From Candidatus Ribeiella danica (lineage in GTDB: Bacteria; Chloroflexota; Chloroflexia; Chloroflexales; Roseiflexaceae), in NCBI GenBank assembly GCA_016717335.1, contig JADKFS010000003.1:620001-684000 (forward strand): a DNA stretch of 64,000 nt. Direction: 5' to 3'. Positions 16,530 to 25,829 of this stretch are shown in pieces. The translations under genes and the position numbers were made by a program. The notes beneath the pieces were generated by a model. The model was given only the letters and a program-made list of their open reading frames with translations, did not search any database and was not told the DNA's origin. Every line of letters starts with the position of its first letter. The stretch's first letter is position 1.

Positions 16530-19031
16530 ATGTCGAAATGGCGGAGCGTGCCATTGTCTACCATCGATCGCACAAGCGGCGCGGGCGCGCGGCCCCGGGG
16601 CAGTCTGCTGCGCCGGGGGGGCCTGCTGATCGCGCTGGTCGTGGTGGTGGCGCTGGCGGGCCTGGCGGTCAAGGGCTGGCGGATCTACGGCCGCGCCCAG
16701 GCGCTGCGCGGGGATGTGCGCGCGCTCGAGTCGCTGGCGCGCGGCGCGCCCGATCGGGCCGCGCTGACCGCGCTCGGCCCGCAGCTGGCGACGACGCGCG
16801 CCGACGCGGCCGCGCTGCGCGCCGAGGCCGCGCCGCTGCTGCCGCTCACGCGCTACCTCGGCTGGCTGCCGCGCTACGGCGGCGATGTCGCGGCCGCGCA
16901 GCCGCTGCTCGACGCGGCGGCCGGCGCCAGCGCCGCCGCCGACGATGCGTTCGCCGCGCTGGCGCCGCTGCTGGCCGCCGACTCCGCGCCGGACGGCGCG
17001 CAGCTCGCGCGGCAAATCCTGGCCGCGCGCCCGCAGATCGAGTCGGCCAACGCGGCGATCGGCCGCGCGGTCACGGCCTGGGATCATGTGCCGATCGACA
17101 TGCTGTCGCCGTCGCTGCAGGGCCAGGTCCGCCGCGCCGGCGAGCTGCTGCCGCTGATGCGCGATGGGCTGGCGCTCGCGCTGGTCGCGCCGAATGTGCT
17201 CGACGATCTGCGCGCGCTCGATCCGTACAGCCGCGCGCTGCCCAGCCGGGACGCGCTCGCCACGCTCGGCCCGCTGCTCGGCAAGACGCGCGTCGACCTG
17301 GTGGCGCTCGAGCGGGCCGCCGCGCCGCTGCTGCCGCTCACGCGCCAGCTCGGCGCCAGCTCGGCCTACGGCGCCGACCTCAGCGCGGCGGGGACATTGC
17401 TCGACCTGGCGGTGAACCTGAGCGTCGCCGCCGACGAGACGGTCCAGGCGCTCGTCCCGCTGCTCGCGCCGGCCGACGACGCGCAGCCGATCAATCAGAG
17501 CCTGGCCGTGCGCCTGGCGATCGGCCGGCCCAACCTGCAGCGCGCCGAAGCCGCGCTCGCCCGCGTGTCCGACGACTGGCGGCGCCTGCCGATCGAGCAG
17601 CTCTCGCCGCCGCTGCGCGCCGGCCTGCGGCGCGTCGAGGCGCTGCTGCCGGCCGCGAACGACGGCGTGTCGATCGGCCTGGCGCTGCCGGGCCTGCTCG
17701 GCGCGGACGGCCGGCGCGACTACCTGCTGATCGCGCAGAACAGCGACGAGCTGCGCGCCACCGGCGGGTTCATCAGCGGCGCGGGCGTCGTCTCGCTCGA
17801 TCAGGGCCGGCTGGTCGACTTCGCGATCGGCGACTCGAGCGCGGTCGACAACCTGGCGGCCAACCCGTACCCCGACCCGCCCGCGCCGCTGCTGCGCTAC
17901 ATGAACAGCGAGCTGTGGCTGTTCCGCGACACCAACTGGTCGCCCGACTTCCCGACCTCGGCGCGCGCGGCGCTCGACCTGTACCGGCTCGGCCAGGGCC
18001 GCGCGCTGCAGAATGTCGTCGCGATCGACCAGTCGCTCATCCGCGCGCTGCTCGGCCTGACCGGCCCGCTCGACGTCGAGGGGATGCCCTACCCGGTGTC
18101 GGCCGATAACGTGCTGCAGGAGCTGCGCACGCCCTACGGCCTGCCGTTCGATACCGGCCGCGAGGAGTTCAAGCGCCGGCTGTTCCGCGCGCTGCTGGCG
18201 AAGCTCGAGACCGGCGGCGCGAAGATCGATCTGCTCGCGCTGCTGCGCACGCTGCGCCGCAGCCTGGACGAGCGCCACCTGCAGCTCTACGTCCAGGACC
18301 CGGCCGCGCAGGCGCTGTTCGCCAGGCACGGCTGGGACGGCGCGGTCCAGCCCGGCGACGCCGACTTCCTGATGGTGGTCGACTCGAACGTGGGCTACAA
18401 CAAGGCCAACCCGAACGTCCGCGAGCAGATCACCTACACGCTCGACCTGGCCGACCCGAGCGCGCCGGCCGCGACGCTGGCGGTCGGGTATCGCCACAGC
18501 GTGCAGCGCAGCGACGCCTGCATTCAGTGGGATACGGGGCAGGGAGTCCACGAGAGCACTGTTGCGTACGACGAGTGGCTGGCGCGCTGCTACTACGACT
18601 ACCTGCGCGTGCTGGTGCCGCGCGGGACTGAGCTGACCGACGCGGCGCCCCAGCGCGTGCCCGGCGAGTGGATGGACTCGGGCGTCGGCGACGACGGCAC
18701 GGTCGAGCTGAGCGAGGGCGACGCCGGCACGAGCGCGATCGCCACCTTCCTGGTGGTGCCGCACGGCGAGAGCCGCGAGACGTCGTTCGAGTACAAGCTG
18801 CCCGCGGCAGTGCTGGCGCGCGGCGAGCGCGGCTGGCGCTACCGGCTGAAGATCCAGAAGCAGGCCGGCACGGACGCCATCCCATTCACTATCAACCTGC
18901 GGCTGCCGCCCGGCGCGGCGCTGGTCGCGGCCGACCCGGCGCCCGACCAGCGCGACGGCGACATGCTCAGCTTCAGCGGCGCGCTGGAGGCCGACTCTAT
19001 GCTCGATGTTACGTTCCGTAGCAGCCCGTGA
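16530..19031 (+). CDS. DUF4012-family membrane-anchored exported protein
   Basis: The product has 833 residues. The cytoplasmic N-terminus (about 1-28) is followed by one transmembrane helix, LLIALVVVVALAGLAV (about 31-47), then a helical Ala/Leu-rich region with internally similar segments (LAPLLPLTRYLGWLPRYGGD and LLPLTRQLGASSAYGAD). From about 390 comes the DUF4012 core (RDYLLIAQNSDELRATGGFISGAG). DUF4012 proteins are common in Chloroflexota and Actinomycetota next to polysaccharide genes, but their function is unknown. They may act in assembly or attachment of surface polymer. The ATG at 16530 lies next to repeat DNA (a similar GTGGCGGAGCGTGCC string recurs at about 21918), so the true start could be slightly different. 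Confidence 0.82.
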   Translation: MSKWRSVPLSTIDRTSGAGARPRGSLLRRGGLLIALVVVVALAGLAVKGWRIYGRAQALRGDVRALESLARGAPDRAALTALGPQLATTRADAAALRAEAAPLLPLTRYLGWLPRYGGDVAAAQPLLDAAAGASAAADDAFAALAPLLAADSAPDGAQLARQILAARPQIESANAAIGRAVTAWDHVPIDMLSPSLQGQVRRAGELLPLMRDGLALALVAPNVLDDLRALDPYSRALPSRDALATLGPLLGKTRVDLVALERAAAPLLPLTRQLGASSAYGADLSAAGTLLDLAVNLSVAADETVQALVPLLAPADDAQPINQSLAVRLAIGRPNLQRAEAALARVSDDWRRLPIEQLSPPLRAGLRRVEALLPAANDGVSIGLALPGLLGADGRRDYLLIAQNSDELRATGGFISGAGVVSLDQGRLVDFAIGDSSAVDNLAANPYPDPPAPLLRYMNSELWLFRDTNWSPDFPTSARAALDLYRLGQGRALQNVVAIDQSLIRALLGLTGPLDVEGMPYPVSADNVLQELRTPYGLPFDTGREEFKRRLFRALLAKLETGGAKIDLLALLRTLRRSLDERHLQLYVQDPAAQALFARHGWDGAVQPGDADFLMVVDSNVGYNKANPNVREQITYTLDLADPSAPAATLAVGYRHSVQRSDACIQWDTGQGVHESTVAYDEWLARCYYDYLRVLVPRGTELTDAAPQRVPGEWMDSGVGDDGTVELSEGDAGTSAIATFLVVPHGESRETSFEYKLPAAVLARGERGWRYRLKIQKQAGTDAIPFTINLRLPPGAALVAADPAPDQRDGDMLSFSGALEADSMLDVTFRSSP

Positions 19032-19154
19032 GCCCGGATGACAGTATTCTTATGTTTCTGACGCTACAATCCAGCTAATTCAGACGGTCTAGTCGTTGAT
19101 GTCTGTGGTTAACAAGGTTTCGCTTGAGAGCGAATTGTTTGGAATGGAAGCGGC

Positions 19155-21869
19155 GTGCAGAAACGGTACCCAATGAACCATACAACGACACCCGTGCCAC
19201 CTTCTGTGGATATCACCCGGCATCGCAGGCGCATCGCGGAGCTCGGCCAGGGCATCCGCGACCTGAAAGAGGTTCTCTCGCGGATGCGCGAGGAGGATCA
19301 GGAGCTGTACGGCGCGCGGCCTGGCGTAGCCCCGGCCGAGGACGAGCCGCAGGTCGACGACAGCGTCGCGCGGGCGGTCGACATCCTGGCGAGCGCGCCG
19401 GCGATCTCGCGCGAGACACAGCCGCTGCCCCTGGCCGAGCAGCTCGAGATCGCGGACGATATGGCGCTGCCGGCGTGGCTGGAGTCGGCCGATCTCCTGA
19501 ACGGTATCGACGGCGTCGATGCGCCGGCGGCCACACGCCCGGCGGCGCGCGAGACGCGGCCGCTGGCCGCGACCGAGCCGATCGCGATCGTGGATGACGG
19601 CGCCCTCGACCGGCCGGCATCCAATCAGGCGGCCGATACCGCTGATATCCCACAGATGGCGGTGGTCCTGCCGCCGGAGACCCGCAGCGACGATCCGCCG
19701 GCGCAGGAGCTGCTTGCCTCGCACGCAGCGGCGGCGCGCGAGACGCCGGATGCGCCGAGCGAAGCCCGCGCCGGCATAGCGGCGAGCGGGACGACGGCCC
19801 AGCCAGGCGCGCCGCTGGCGCCGGCACTCGACCGGCACCGGCCGGCGGCGGATGTAGCGGCGGACGCTCACCGCATCCTGGAGCAGGCGCTGAGCATCCC
19901 GCCTGAGCGCGCGGCGACCCACACCTATACAGCGGCGCCAATCGCGGCGCCCCAACCAAAGCCTGGTACTACCACCGCCGGTCAGCAACAACACCGCACA
20001 GCACTGCAGCGAGCGATCGAGCGACTGAGAGGCCGGACCAATACAGAGCGAGCCAGCGCCGCGGGCGGCTCGCGCGTAGGAGGCCCCATGGAATTGCTGG
20101 CCTACTGGAAGATTATCTGGAAGCGGCTGTGGCTGCTGGTGCTGCTCATGGTGATTGGCAGCTCCAGCACAGCCTACTACATGTATCAGCAGCCGCCACG
20201 CTACAGCTCGACCACCACGCTGTACCTGAACCCGGCCGCCGCCAGCGCCTTGATGAGCTACTCGTACGACGGCCTGCAGGCGATGGCCCGCACGTACACC
20301 GAGTTCATGAAGACGCGCTCGTTCGCCGGCCAGGTATCCCAGGAGCTGAACGCCCCGCTCGCCGAGGCGACGATCATCGGAGCGCTGTCGACCACGTATG
20401 TGGCCGATACGCAGTTCTTCCGCATCAGCGCGACGTACACCGACCCGAAAGTAGCGCAGAGTCTTGCGAGCACTGCTGCAAAGGTGCTGATCGACCAGAA
20501 TATCGCGCGCCAGCAGGCCCAGCAGGAGCAGATCCAGACCCAGAGCAAGTCCGACCCCGAGCGCGACCGGCTGGTCGAGGTACGAGCGACGCTGCAGCAG
20601 GAGCTGGATCTATATAACAAGCAGATCGAAAATACACAGGCGAAGCTCAACGATCTGCTGGGCCGGCCGACCTCGGACGAGAACGAGAAGCAGATCCTGG
20701 CAGTGCAGACCCAGCTGGTCAACATGCAATCGGCGCGCCTGAGCGCGATCAACGGCCTGGCCGACACTCAGGCCGCGCTTACCACCAGCTCCAATGTGAC
20801 GCCGAATGTTGACACGGCCGTGGTGGTGGACGAGGCACCACTCCCGCTTGCGCCGCTGCCCAACCAGACGATTCAGTACACACTGATCGCGCTGCTGGCC
20901 TCGCTGACCCTGGGGGCGGCGATCGCGTTCCTGCTCGAGTACGTGGACTACACCATCAAAGACCCCGAGACGCTCGAGCGGATCTATGGCTCCGCCCCGC
21001 AGGGCGTGATCGGGATGCTGGCCGGCAAGCGCCTGAAGGGCCGCAGCCGCGCGCAGCTCGTCACCTTGATCGACCCGCACTCGCCGATCGCCGAGTCGTT
21101 CCGCGCGCTGCGCACCGGCGTCGGCGTGGCCGGGCTGGTCTCGCCGCTGCGCAGCGTGCTGGTGACCAGCGCGCAGCCCGGCGAGGGCAAGAGCTTCGTC
21201 GCCGCCAACCTGGCGATCTCGCTGGCGCAGAACGGCCACCGCGTGATCCTGGTCGACGCCGACCTGCGCAAGCCCAGCCTGCACTATACGTTCAACCTGC
21301 CGCTCGAGCCGGGCTTCAGCAATCTGGTCGTCGGCGCCCAGAGCGCGATCGACGACGTGCTGCAGCCGACCGAGGTCGAGAACCTGCGCGTGCTGACCTG
21401 CGGGATCGTGCCGCCCAACCCGGCCGAGCTGCTCGGCTCGCCGCGGGCCGTGCTCATGATGGAGCAGCTCGCGCGGCACGCCGACGTCGTCGTGTACGAC
21501 TCGCCGCCGGCTGCGACGGTGATCGACGCGGTGGTGCTCGGGCCGCGCGTCGACGCGGTGCTGCACGTGATTCACGCCGGCAAGACGCGGATCGACCTGG
21601 TGCGGCGCTGCCGGGCTATGCTCGAGCGCGGCGGCGCGCACGTGCTCGGCGCGGTGCTCAACCAGGTTCGCATGCCCGAGCTGCAGTCGTACGCCTACTA
21701 CTACTCGTACACCTACGCCGAGAACGGCAAGTCCCACAAGAATGGCAAGCACCATGGCAAAAGCGTCCGCCGCGAGACGGCGCTGCTCGCCCCCGCGAAC
21801 GGCGCGAAGCCGCACACGAATGGCACGACCGTCGTGCTGAACGGCAGCGATGACGCCGTCACACAGTGA
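19155..21869 (+). CDS. Polysaccharide chain-length regulator fused to BY-kinase (Wzz/CpsD type)
   Basis: The product has 904 residues from GTG 19155 behind GGAAG. The first about 310 residues are an Ala/Pro/acid-rich, probably disordered cytoplasmic extension with a short coiled coil near 25-50 (RIAELGQGIRDLKEVLSRM). A second possible start, ATG 20088, has AGGAGG 4 bp upstream and would give a family-length protein of about 593 residues. The Wzz part follows: TM1 (LWLLVLLMVIGSSSTAYYMY), a periplasmic coiled coil and TM2 (TLIALLASLTLGAAIAFLLEY). The tyrosine-kinase domain has Walker A SAQPGEGKSF (Lys679), Walker A' ILVDADLRKP and Walker B VVVYDSPPA. A Tyr-rich stretch (SYAYYYSYTYAENGK) is the likely autophosphorylation cluster. 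It controls polymer length by phosphorylation cycling. Confidence 0.9.
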   Translation: MQKRYPMNHTTTPVPPSVDITRHRRRIAELGQGIRDLKEVLSRMREEDQELYGARPGVAPAEDEPQVDDSVARAVDILASAPAISRETQPLPLAEQLEIADDMALPAWLESADLLNGIDGVDAPAATRPAARETRPLAATEPIAIVDDGALDRPASNQAADTADIPQMAVVLPPETRSDDPPAQELLASHAAAARETPDAPSEARAGIAASGTTAQPGAPLAPALDRHRPAADVAADAHRILEQALSIPPERAATHTYTAAPIAAPQPKPGTTTAGQQQHRTALQRAIERLRGRTNTERASAAGGSRVGGPMELLAYWKIIWKRLWLLVLLMVIGSSSTAYYMYQQPPRYSSTTTLYLNPAAASALMSYSYDGLQAMARTYTEFMKTRSFAGQVSQELNAPLAEATIIGALSTTYVADTQFFRISATYTDPKVAQSLASTAAKVLIDQNIARQQAQQEQIQTQSKSDPERDRLVEVRATLQQELDLYNKQIENTQAKLNDLLGRPTSDENEKQILAVQTQLVNMQSARLSAINGLADTQAALTTSSNVTPNVDTAVVVDEAPLPLAPLPNQTIQYTLIALLASLTLGAAIAFLLEYVDYTIKDPETLERIYGSAPQGVIGMLAGKRLKGRSRAQLVTLIDPHSPIAESFRALRTGVGVAGLVSPLRSVLVTSAQPGEGKSFVAANLAISLAQNGHRVILVDADLRKPSLHYTFNLPLEPGFSNLVVGAQSAIDDVLQPTEVENLRVLTCGIVPPNPAELLGSPRAVLMMEQLARHADVVVYDSPPAATVIDAVVLGPRVDAVLHVIHAGKTRIDLVRRCRAMLERGGAHVLGAVLNQVRMPELQSYAYYYSYTYAENGKSHKNGKHHGKSVRRETALLAPANGAKPHTNGTTVVLNGSDDAVTQ

Positions 21870-21879
21870 CAGCCGTGGG

Positions 21880-22141
21880 GCTAGGGACTTGGGGCTTGGG
21901 GCGACGTCGTCGGGCGATGTCGGAGTGGCGGAGCGTGCCTGGGCGGAGACAAGGTGACAAGGTGACAAGGTGACAAGGTGACAAGGTGACAAGGTGAATT
22001 TCTCAGCGTTCAGCGTTCAGCGTTCAGCGTTCAGCGTTCAGCGTTCAGCGTTCAGCGTTCAGCGTTCAGCGTTCAGTCTTGGTCCTACCGACTACTGACT
22101 ACCGACTACCGACTACCGACTACTGACTACCGACTACCAAC
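21880..22141. repeat. Mixed minisatellites between BY-kinase and exporter genes
   Basis: Successive blocks: GGGACTTGGGGCTTGGGG, six GACAAGGT units (21950-21995), about eight GTTCAGC units (22003-22075) and about five ACTACCGACT units (22085-22139). The last ends 3 bp before the next ATG, leaving no recognisable ribosome-binding site. Confidence 0.88.
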
Positions 22142-23032
22142 ATGACTACACAGGAACAGACAATCGAAGACATCGCGCCGGTGCCGGCCGCGCAGGTTGC
22201 GCCGGCGGCCGATCAGCACTATATCCGCATCCAGGCGTCGAAGGGCTGGGTCGCGCTGAAGCTGCGCGAGCTGTGGGAGTACCGCGAGCTGCTGTACTTC
22301 CTGACCTGGCGCGACGTGAAGGTGCGCTACAAGCAGACCGCGCTGGGGGCGGCCTGGGCGATCATCCAGCCGTTCTTCACGATGGTGGTGTTCAGCCTGT
22401 TCTTCGGCAGCCTGGCCAAGATCCCATCCGACGGCATCCCGTACCCGATCTTCAGCTACGCCGCGCTGGTGCCGTGGACCTTCTTCGCCAACGGGCTGGG
22501 CCAGGCCTCGAACAGCCTGGTCGGCAACGCCAACCTGATCAAGAAGGTCTACTTCCCGCGGCTGGCGGTGCCGATCGCGACGATCTTCTCGGGCGTGATC
22601 GACTTCGCGCTGGCGTTCGTGGTGCTGCTGGCGATGATGCTGTACTACGGGATCGTGCCGACGGCGAACGTGATCTGGCTGCCGCTGTTCCTGCTGCTGG
22701 CGCTGGTGACCTCGCTGGGCGTCGGGCTGTGGCTGTCGGCGATGAACGTGCAGTTCCGCGACGTGCGCTACGTGGTGCCGTTCCTGACGCAGTTCTGGAT
22801 GTTCGCGACGCCGATCGCCTACCCGAGCAGCCTGCTGGCCGAGCCGTGGCGCACGCTCTACGGCCTGAACCCGATGGTCGGCGTGGTCGAGGGCTTCCGC
22901 TGGGCGCTGCTCGGCACCAGCGGCGCGCCCGGCCCGATCGTCGCGGTCTCCACGCTGGCGGCGCTGGCGATCCTCGTCGGCGGCACGTTCTACTTCCGGC
23001 GGATGGAGCAGACCTTTGCGGATGTCGTTTGA
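22142..23032 (+). CDS. wzm: Polysaccharide ABC-2 transporter permease (Wzm type)
   Basis: The product has 296 residues. The cytoplasmic N-terminal helix LRELWEYRELLYFLTWRDVKVRYKQTALGAAWAIIQP is the family signature. Six hydrophobic helices follow, with the conserved LVGNANLIKKVYFPR loop and FATPIAYP before the last pair. With Wzt (23743) it forms the exporter that moves a finished, lipid-linked glycan across the inner membrane. Its start lies against a minisatellite, so translation may depend on unusual initiation or on the repeats. Confidence 0.92.
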   Translation: MTTQEQTIEDIAPVPAAQVAPAADQHYIRIQASKGWVALKLRELWEYRELLYFLTWRDVKVRYKQTALGAAWAIIQPFFTMVVFSLFFGSLAKIPSDGIPYPIFSYAALVPWTFFANGLGQASNSLVGNANLIKKVYFPRLAVPIATIFSGVIDFALAFVVLLAMMLYYGIVPTANVIWLPLFLLLALVTSLGVGLWLSAMNVQFRDVRYVVPFLTQFWMFATPIAYPSSLLAEPWRTLYGLNPMVGVVEGFRWALLGTSGAPGPIVAVSTLAALAILVGGTFYFRRMEQTFADVV

Positions 23033-23035
23033 ACG

Positions 23036-23165
23036 TTTGCACGTTGGCACGTTGGCACGTTGGCACGTTGGCACGTTGTTGGCACGTTGGCGCGTTGGCG
23101 CGTTGGCACGTTGGCGCGTTGGCACGTTGGCACGTTGGCGCGTTGGCACGTTGGCACGTTGAGCG
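23036..23165. repeat. CGTTGGCA octamer minisatellite
   Basis: About fifteen units of CGTTGGCA or CGTTGGCG begin 3 bp after the wzm stop codon. They form a direct array with no spacers. Confidence 0.9.
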
Positions 23166-23184
23166 TGCAACGAACGGGGGGCTT

Positions 23185-23610
23185 GTGGGGACGATTACGC
23201 GCTTTGAGGATATTGGGGCATGGCAGACGGCCCGTGAGCTAACTCGCCTGGTGTATCGATTGTCCAACCAGGGATCGTTTGCGCGCGACTTTGGGCTGCG
23301 CGATCAGATCCGTAGGGCCGCCGTCTCGGCAATGTCGAACATCGCCGAGGGGTTCGAGAGCCGGACGCTGCCGCTGTTCGTCGACTTTCTCGGGCGCGCG
23401 AAGGGCTCGGCGGGCGAGGTGCGATCTCAGGCATATGTTGCTCTCGACGCAGAGTACATCGACCAGGGGCAGTTTGAACAGCTCTTCGATATGGCGGACA
23501 AGTGTAGCCGCCAGATCAGCCGCTTTATAGACTATCTGAACTCCAAACCCGACAGCCGTCGCGTCCACGAAGATCGCATTGAGTACGACGTTGACTCGTT
23601 GACGCGGTAG
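23185..23610 (+). CDS. Four-helix-bundle protein (S23 / 23S-rRNA-IVP family)
   Basis: The product has 141 residues; GTG 23185 follows a weak GGGGG site. The frame FEDIGAWQTARELTRLVYRL (about 6-25) and RRAAVSAMSNIAEGFESRT (about 47-65) are the two signature blocks of the family first seen as insertions in 23S rRNA genes and now found widely as free genes. Function is unknown; known structures form pentameric helical bundles. It interrupts the wzm-wzt pair in the same orientation with repeat DNA on both sides, which suggests a later insertion. Its last codons are duplicated downstream. Confidence 0.85.
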   Translation: MGTITRFEDIGAWQTARELTRLVYRLSNQGSFARDFGLRDQIRRAAVSAMSNIAEGFESRTLPLFVDFLGRAKGSAGEVRSQAYVALDAEYIDQGQFEQLFDMADKCSRQISRFIDYLNSKPDSRRVHEDRIEYDVDSLTR

Positions 23611-23729
23611 GACGTTCCAACGTTCGAACGTTTCAACGTGAAAACGCCCGAAAGATCACACTGAGTACGACGTTGACTCGTTGACGCGGTAGGACGTTCC
23701 AACGTTCGAACGTTTCAACGTGAAAACGC
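23570..23729. repeat. 78-bp direct duplication of a gene end plus intergenic palindrome
   Basis: 23570-23647 recurs at 23652-23729 (period 82 bp) with only two differences, both near the left end. It covers the last codons of the four-helix-bundle gene and the palindromic GTTCCAACGTTCGAACGTTT stretch. Confidence 0.92.
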
Positions 23730-23742
23730 TAGAGATATCGTT

Positions 23743-25023
23743 ATGACAGATGTTGCTATCCGAGTCGAAAACCTCTCCAAGCTCTACCGCATCGGCGCGC
23801 GCCAGGAGTCCTACCGCACGCTGCGCGACACGCTGGCCGGCGCGGCGTCGGCGCCCTTCCGCCGTATCAAATCGACGTTTCAACGCTCCAGCGTTCCAGC
23901 ATCCGAACGTTCGGACGAGTTCTGGGCGCTCAAGGACGTGTCGTTCGAGGTCAAGCGCGGCGAGGTTGTAGGCGTGATCGGGCGCAACGGCGCGGGCAAG
24001 AGCACGCTGCTCAAGATCCTCTCGCGCATCACCGAGCCGACCAGCGGCTACGCCGATATCTACGGGCGGGTGGGGTCGCTGCTGGAGGTCGGCACCGGGT
24101 TCCACCCCGAGCTGACCGGCCGCGAGAACATCTACCTGAACGGCGCGATCCTGGGCATGCAGCGCGAGGAGATCAGCCGCCAGTTCGACGCGATCGTGGC
24201 GTTCGCCGAGGTCGAGCAGTTCGTCGACACGGCGGTCAAGCACTACTCCAGCGGCATGTACCTGCGGCTGGCCTTCGCGGTGGCCGCGCACCTCGAGCCG
24301 GAGATCCTGCTGGTCGACGAGGTATTGGCCGTCGGCGACGCGCAGTTCCAGAAGAAGTGCCTGGGCAAGATGAGCGAGGTGGCGAAAGAGGGGCGAACGG
24401 TCTTGTTCGTGAGCCACGATCTCACGAATATCTCCGTGCTCTGCCGCTCGACCGTATTACTCACAACCGGGATGATTGCTCGTCTGGGCGCACCAGCCGA
24501 CGTGATTGACTTCTACCTCAATCAGCAACAGCAGAGCCGTCGCAGCGCTTTCTGGGATCTATCCGAGGCACCTGGCGATGCTGTCGCGAAGATCACCAGC
24601 CTGTGCGCGTGCCGCGAGGATCAAAGCCTGCCGGACTCTTTTGCGCTCAGCGAGCCGATCGTTTTGGGTGTGGAGTACGTGGTTTTGCAAGATCGCCCGC
24701 GCATCAACCCTGTCTTTGTCGTCAAGAATGCGCTGGGTCTGGCCGTCTTCTCTACCTCGAACTTCGAAGACCGCGAGTGGGGTTCGCGCAGCTACGCACC
24801 TGGTCGCTACTACGCCGAATGCCAGGTGCCGGCGCACTTGCTCAACGAGGGACGCTACAGTATTCATGCCATGCTGGTTCAGGAGACACGGTCCGTCAAC
24901 GCCTCAGTCGAGGGCATGGTCACATTCTCGGTCTACGACGATGGAATAACGCGCGGCGACTATGTCGGCGACTGGGTTGGAGTGGTGCGCCCGCGCTGTG
25001 TTTGGAGAACGGAAGAGCGATGA
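23743..25023 (+). CDS. wzt: Polysaccharide ABC transporter ATPase (Wzt type) with C-terminal substrate domain
   Basis: The product has 426 residues. The ATPase domain (about 1-250) has Walker A GRNGAGKST (Lys86), a signature YSSGMYLRL and Walker B ILLVDEVLAVGD. A C-terminal beta-sandwich (about 275-420) is the part that in Wzt homologues recognises the terminal modification of the exported glycan. Residues about 45-59 (FQRSSVPASERSDEF) are encoded by DNA resembling the intergenic CAACGTTCGAACGTT repeats. The ATPase half is GC-rich while the sequence from about 24400 on is clearly less so, putting a composition boundary inside the gene. It ends in ATGA overlap with the next gene. Confidence 0.92.
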   Translation: MTDVAIRVENLSKLYRIGARQESYRTLRDTLAGAASAPFRRIKSTFQRSSVPASERSDEFWALKDVSFEVKRGEVVGVIGRNGAGKSTLLKILSRITEPTSGYADIYGRVGSLLEVGTGFHPELTGRENIYLNGAILGMQREEISRQFDAIVAFAEVEQFVDTAVKHYSSGMYLRLAFAVAAHLEPEILLVDEVLAVGDAQFQKKCLGKMSEVAKEGRTVLFVSHDLTNISVLCRSTVLLTTGMIARLGAPADVIDFYLNQQQQSRRSAFWDLSEAPGDAVAKITSLCACREDQSLPDSFALSEPIVLGVEYVVLQDRPRINPVFVVKNALGLAVFSTSNFEDREWGSRSYAPGRYYAECQVPAHLLNEGRYSIHAMLVQETRSVNASVEGMVTFSVYDDGITRGDYVGDWVGVVRPRCVWRTEER

Positions 25024-25829
25024 TAGCACTATCTCACCGCGATGAATCTATTCCGGAGCGGCTCGTGCCGGGGACACTGGCGTGGAATATGTACGAGTAT
25101 GAGCACAAGCAGCGCTATGAGTTTTTTGCGCCGCTCTGCCGGAGCCTTGCCGTTCTCGACGCGGCTTGCGGCGTCGGCTATGGCTCGTCGATACTTGCGA
25201 AGTTCGGGGCGGCATCGGTTGTAGGTGCCGATATCTCGAAAGAGGCGGTAGGTTACGCCCGACGGCATTTTGCGCGGCCAGGAGTGCAGTTTGTTCATTG
25301 CGACGTCGAGCGGCTGTCGATACCGCCACACTCGGTCGACGTCGTGATCAGCTTTGAGACGATCGAGCATCTTGAGCACCCGCGTATCTTCATGGAGCAG
25401 GTTCGCTCGGTGCTGCGCCCGAACGGGCTGTTTGTATGCAGCACGCCGAATCGCGACTTTTTCGATCGCGCGGCTGAACCGAACCCACACCACCTTCACG
25501 AGATGAGCTTTGACGAGTTTACGGATGTGTTTGGGCAATATTTCGACATCGAGGAGCGCTACTACCAGACACATTCCGATGCATATCGTCGCCATATTCA
25601 GCTACTCCGCGAGCTTGGCTACCTGACCAAGCCCGTGCGCTTCAGCAAGTTTCTACGATTCGAGAACTTCATGCGGCGATCGGCCAGGCAAGACTCCTGG
25701 TCGGCAGCGCCGCTCTCATCCGAGCTCGCGCGGGCCGTCGCCGGCGACTATGTGATCGAGCCGCTCGATCGACCACTCGACAGTCAGCTGACGTTCATAT
25801 TTGTCGGGCGTGCCAGATCCAATGCGTAA
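25020..25829 (+). CDS. Class I SAM-dependent methyltransferase
   Basis: The product has 269 residues, translationally coupled to wzt (ATGA at 25020-25023). Motif I is VLDAACGVGYGSSIL (about 43-57); an acidic residue follows at GADIS, and the post-motif SFETIEHLEHPRIFMEQVRSVLRPNGLFVCSTPN is typical of the Methyltransf_11/UbiE-like fold. In O-antigen systems that use Wzm/Wzt, a methyltransferase often caps the chain end and is read by the Wzt C-terminal domain. Its position directly after wzt fits a chain-terminating role, but that is inference. Confidence 0.83.
   Translation: MIALSHRDESIPERLVPGTLAWNMYEYEHKQRYEFFAPLCRSLAVLDAACGVGYGSSILAKFGAASVVGADISKEAVGYARRHFARPGVQFVHCDVERLSIPPHSVDVVISFETIEHLEHPRIFMEQVRSVLRPNGLFVCSTPNRDFFDRAAEPNPHHLHEMSFDEFTDVFGQYFDIEERYYQTHSDAYRRHIQLLRELGYLTKPVRFSKFLRFENFMRRSARQDSWSAAPLSSELARAVAGDYVIEPLDRPLDSQLTFIFVGRARSNA

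Noticed and set aside
16449..18764. 771-codon minus-strand open frame
   Set aside because: It is a shadow of the DUF4012 gene, with Arg/Gln/Ala-rich composition typical of reading high-GC coding DNA backwards.
23036..23165. Possible CRISPR or iteron-type origin (CGTTGGCA units)
   Set aside because: Units are only 8 bp and directly adjacent, and no replication gene or DnaA-box pattern accompanies them.
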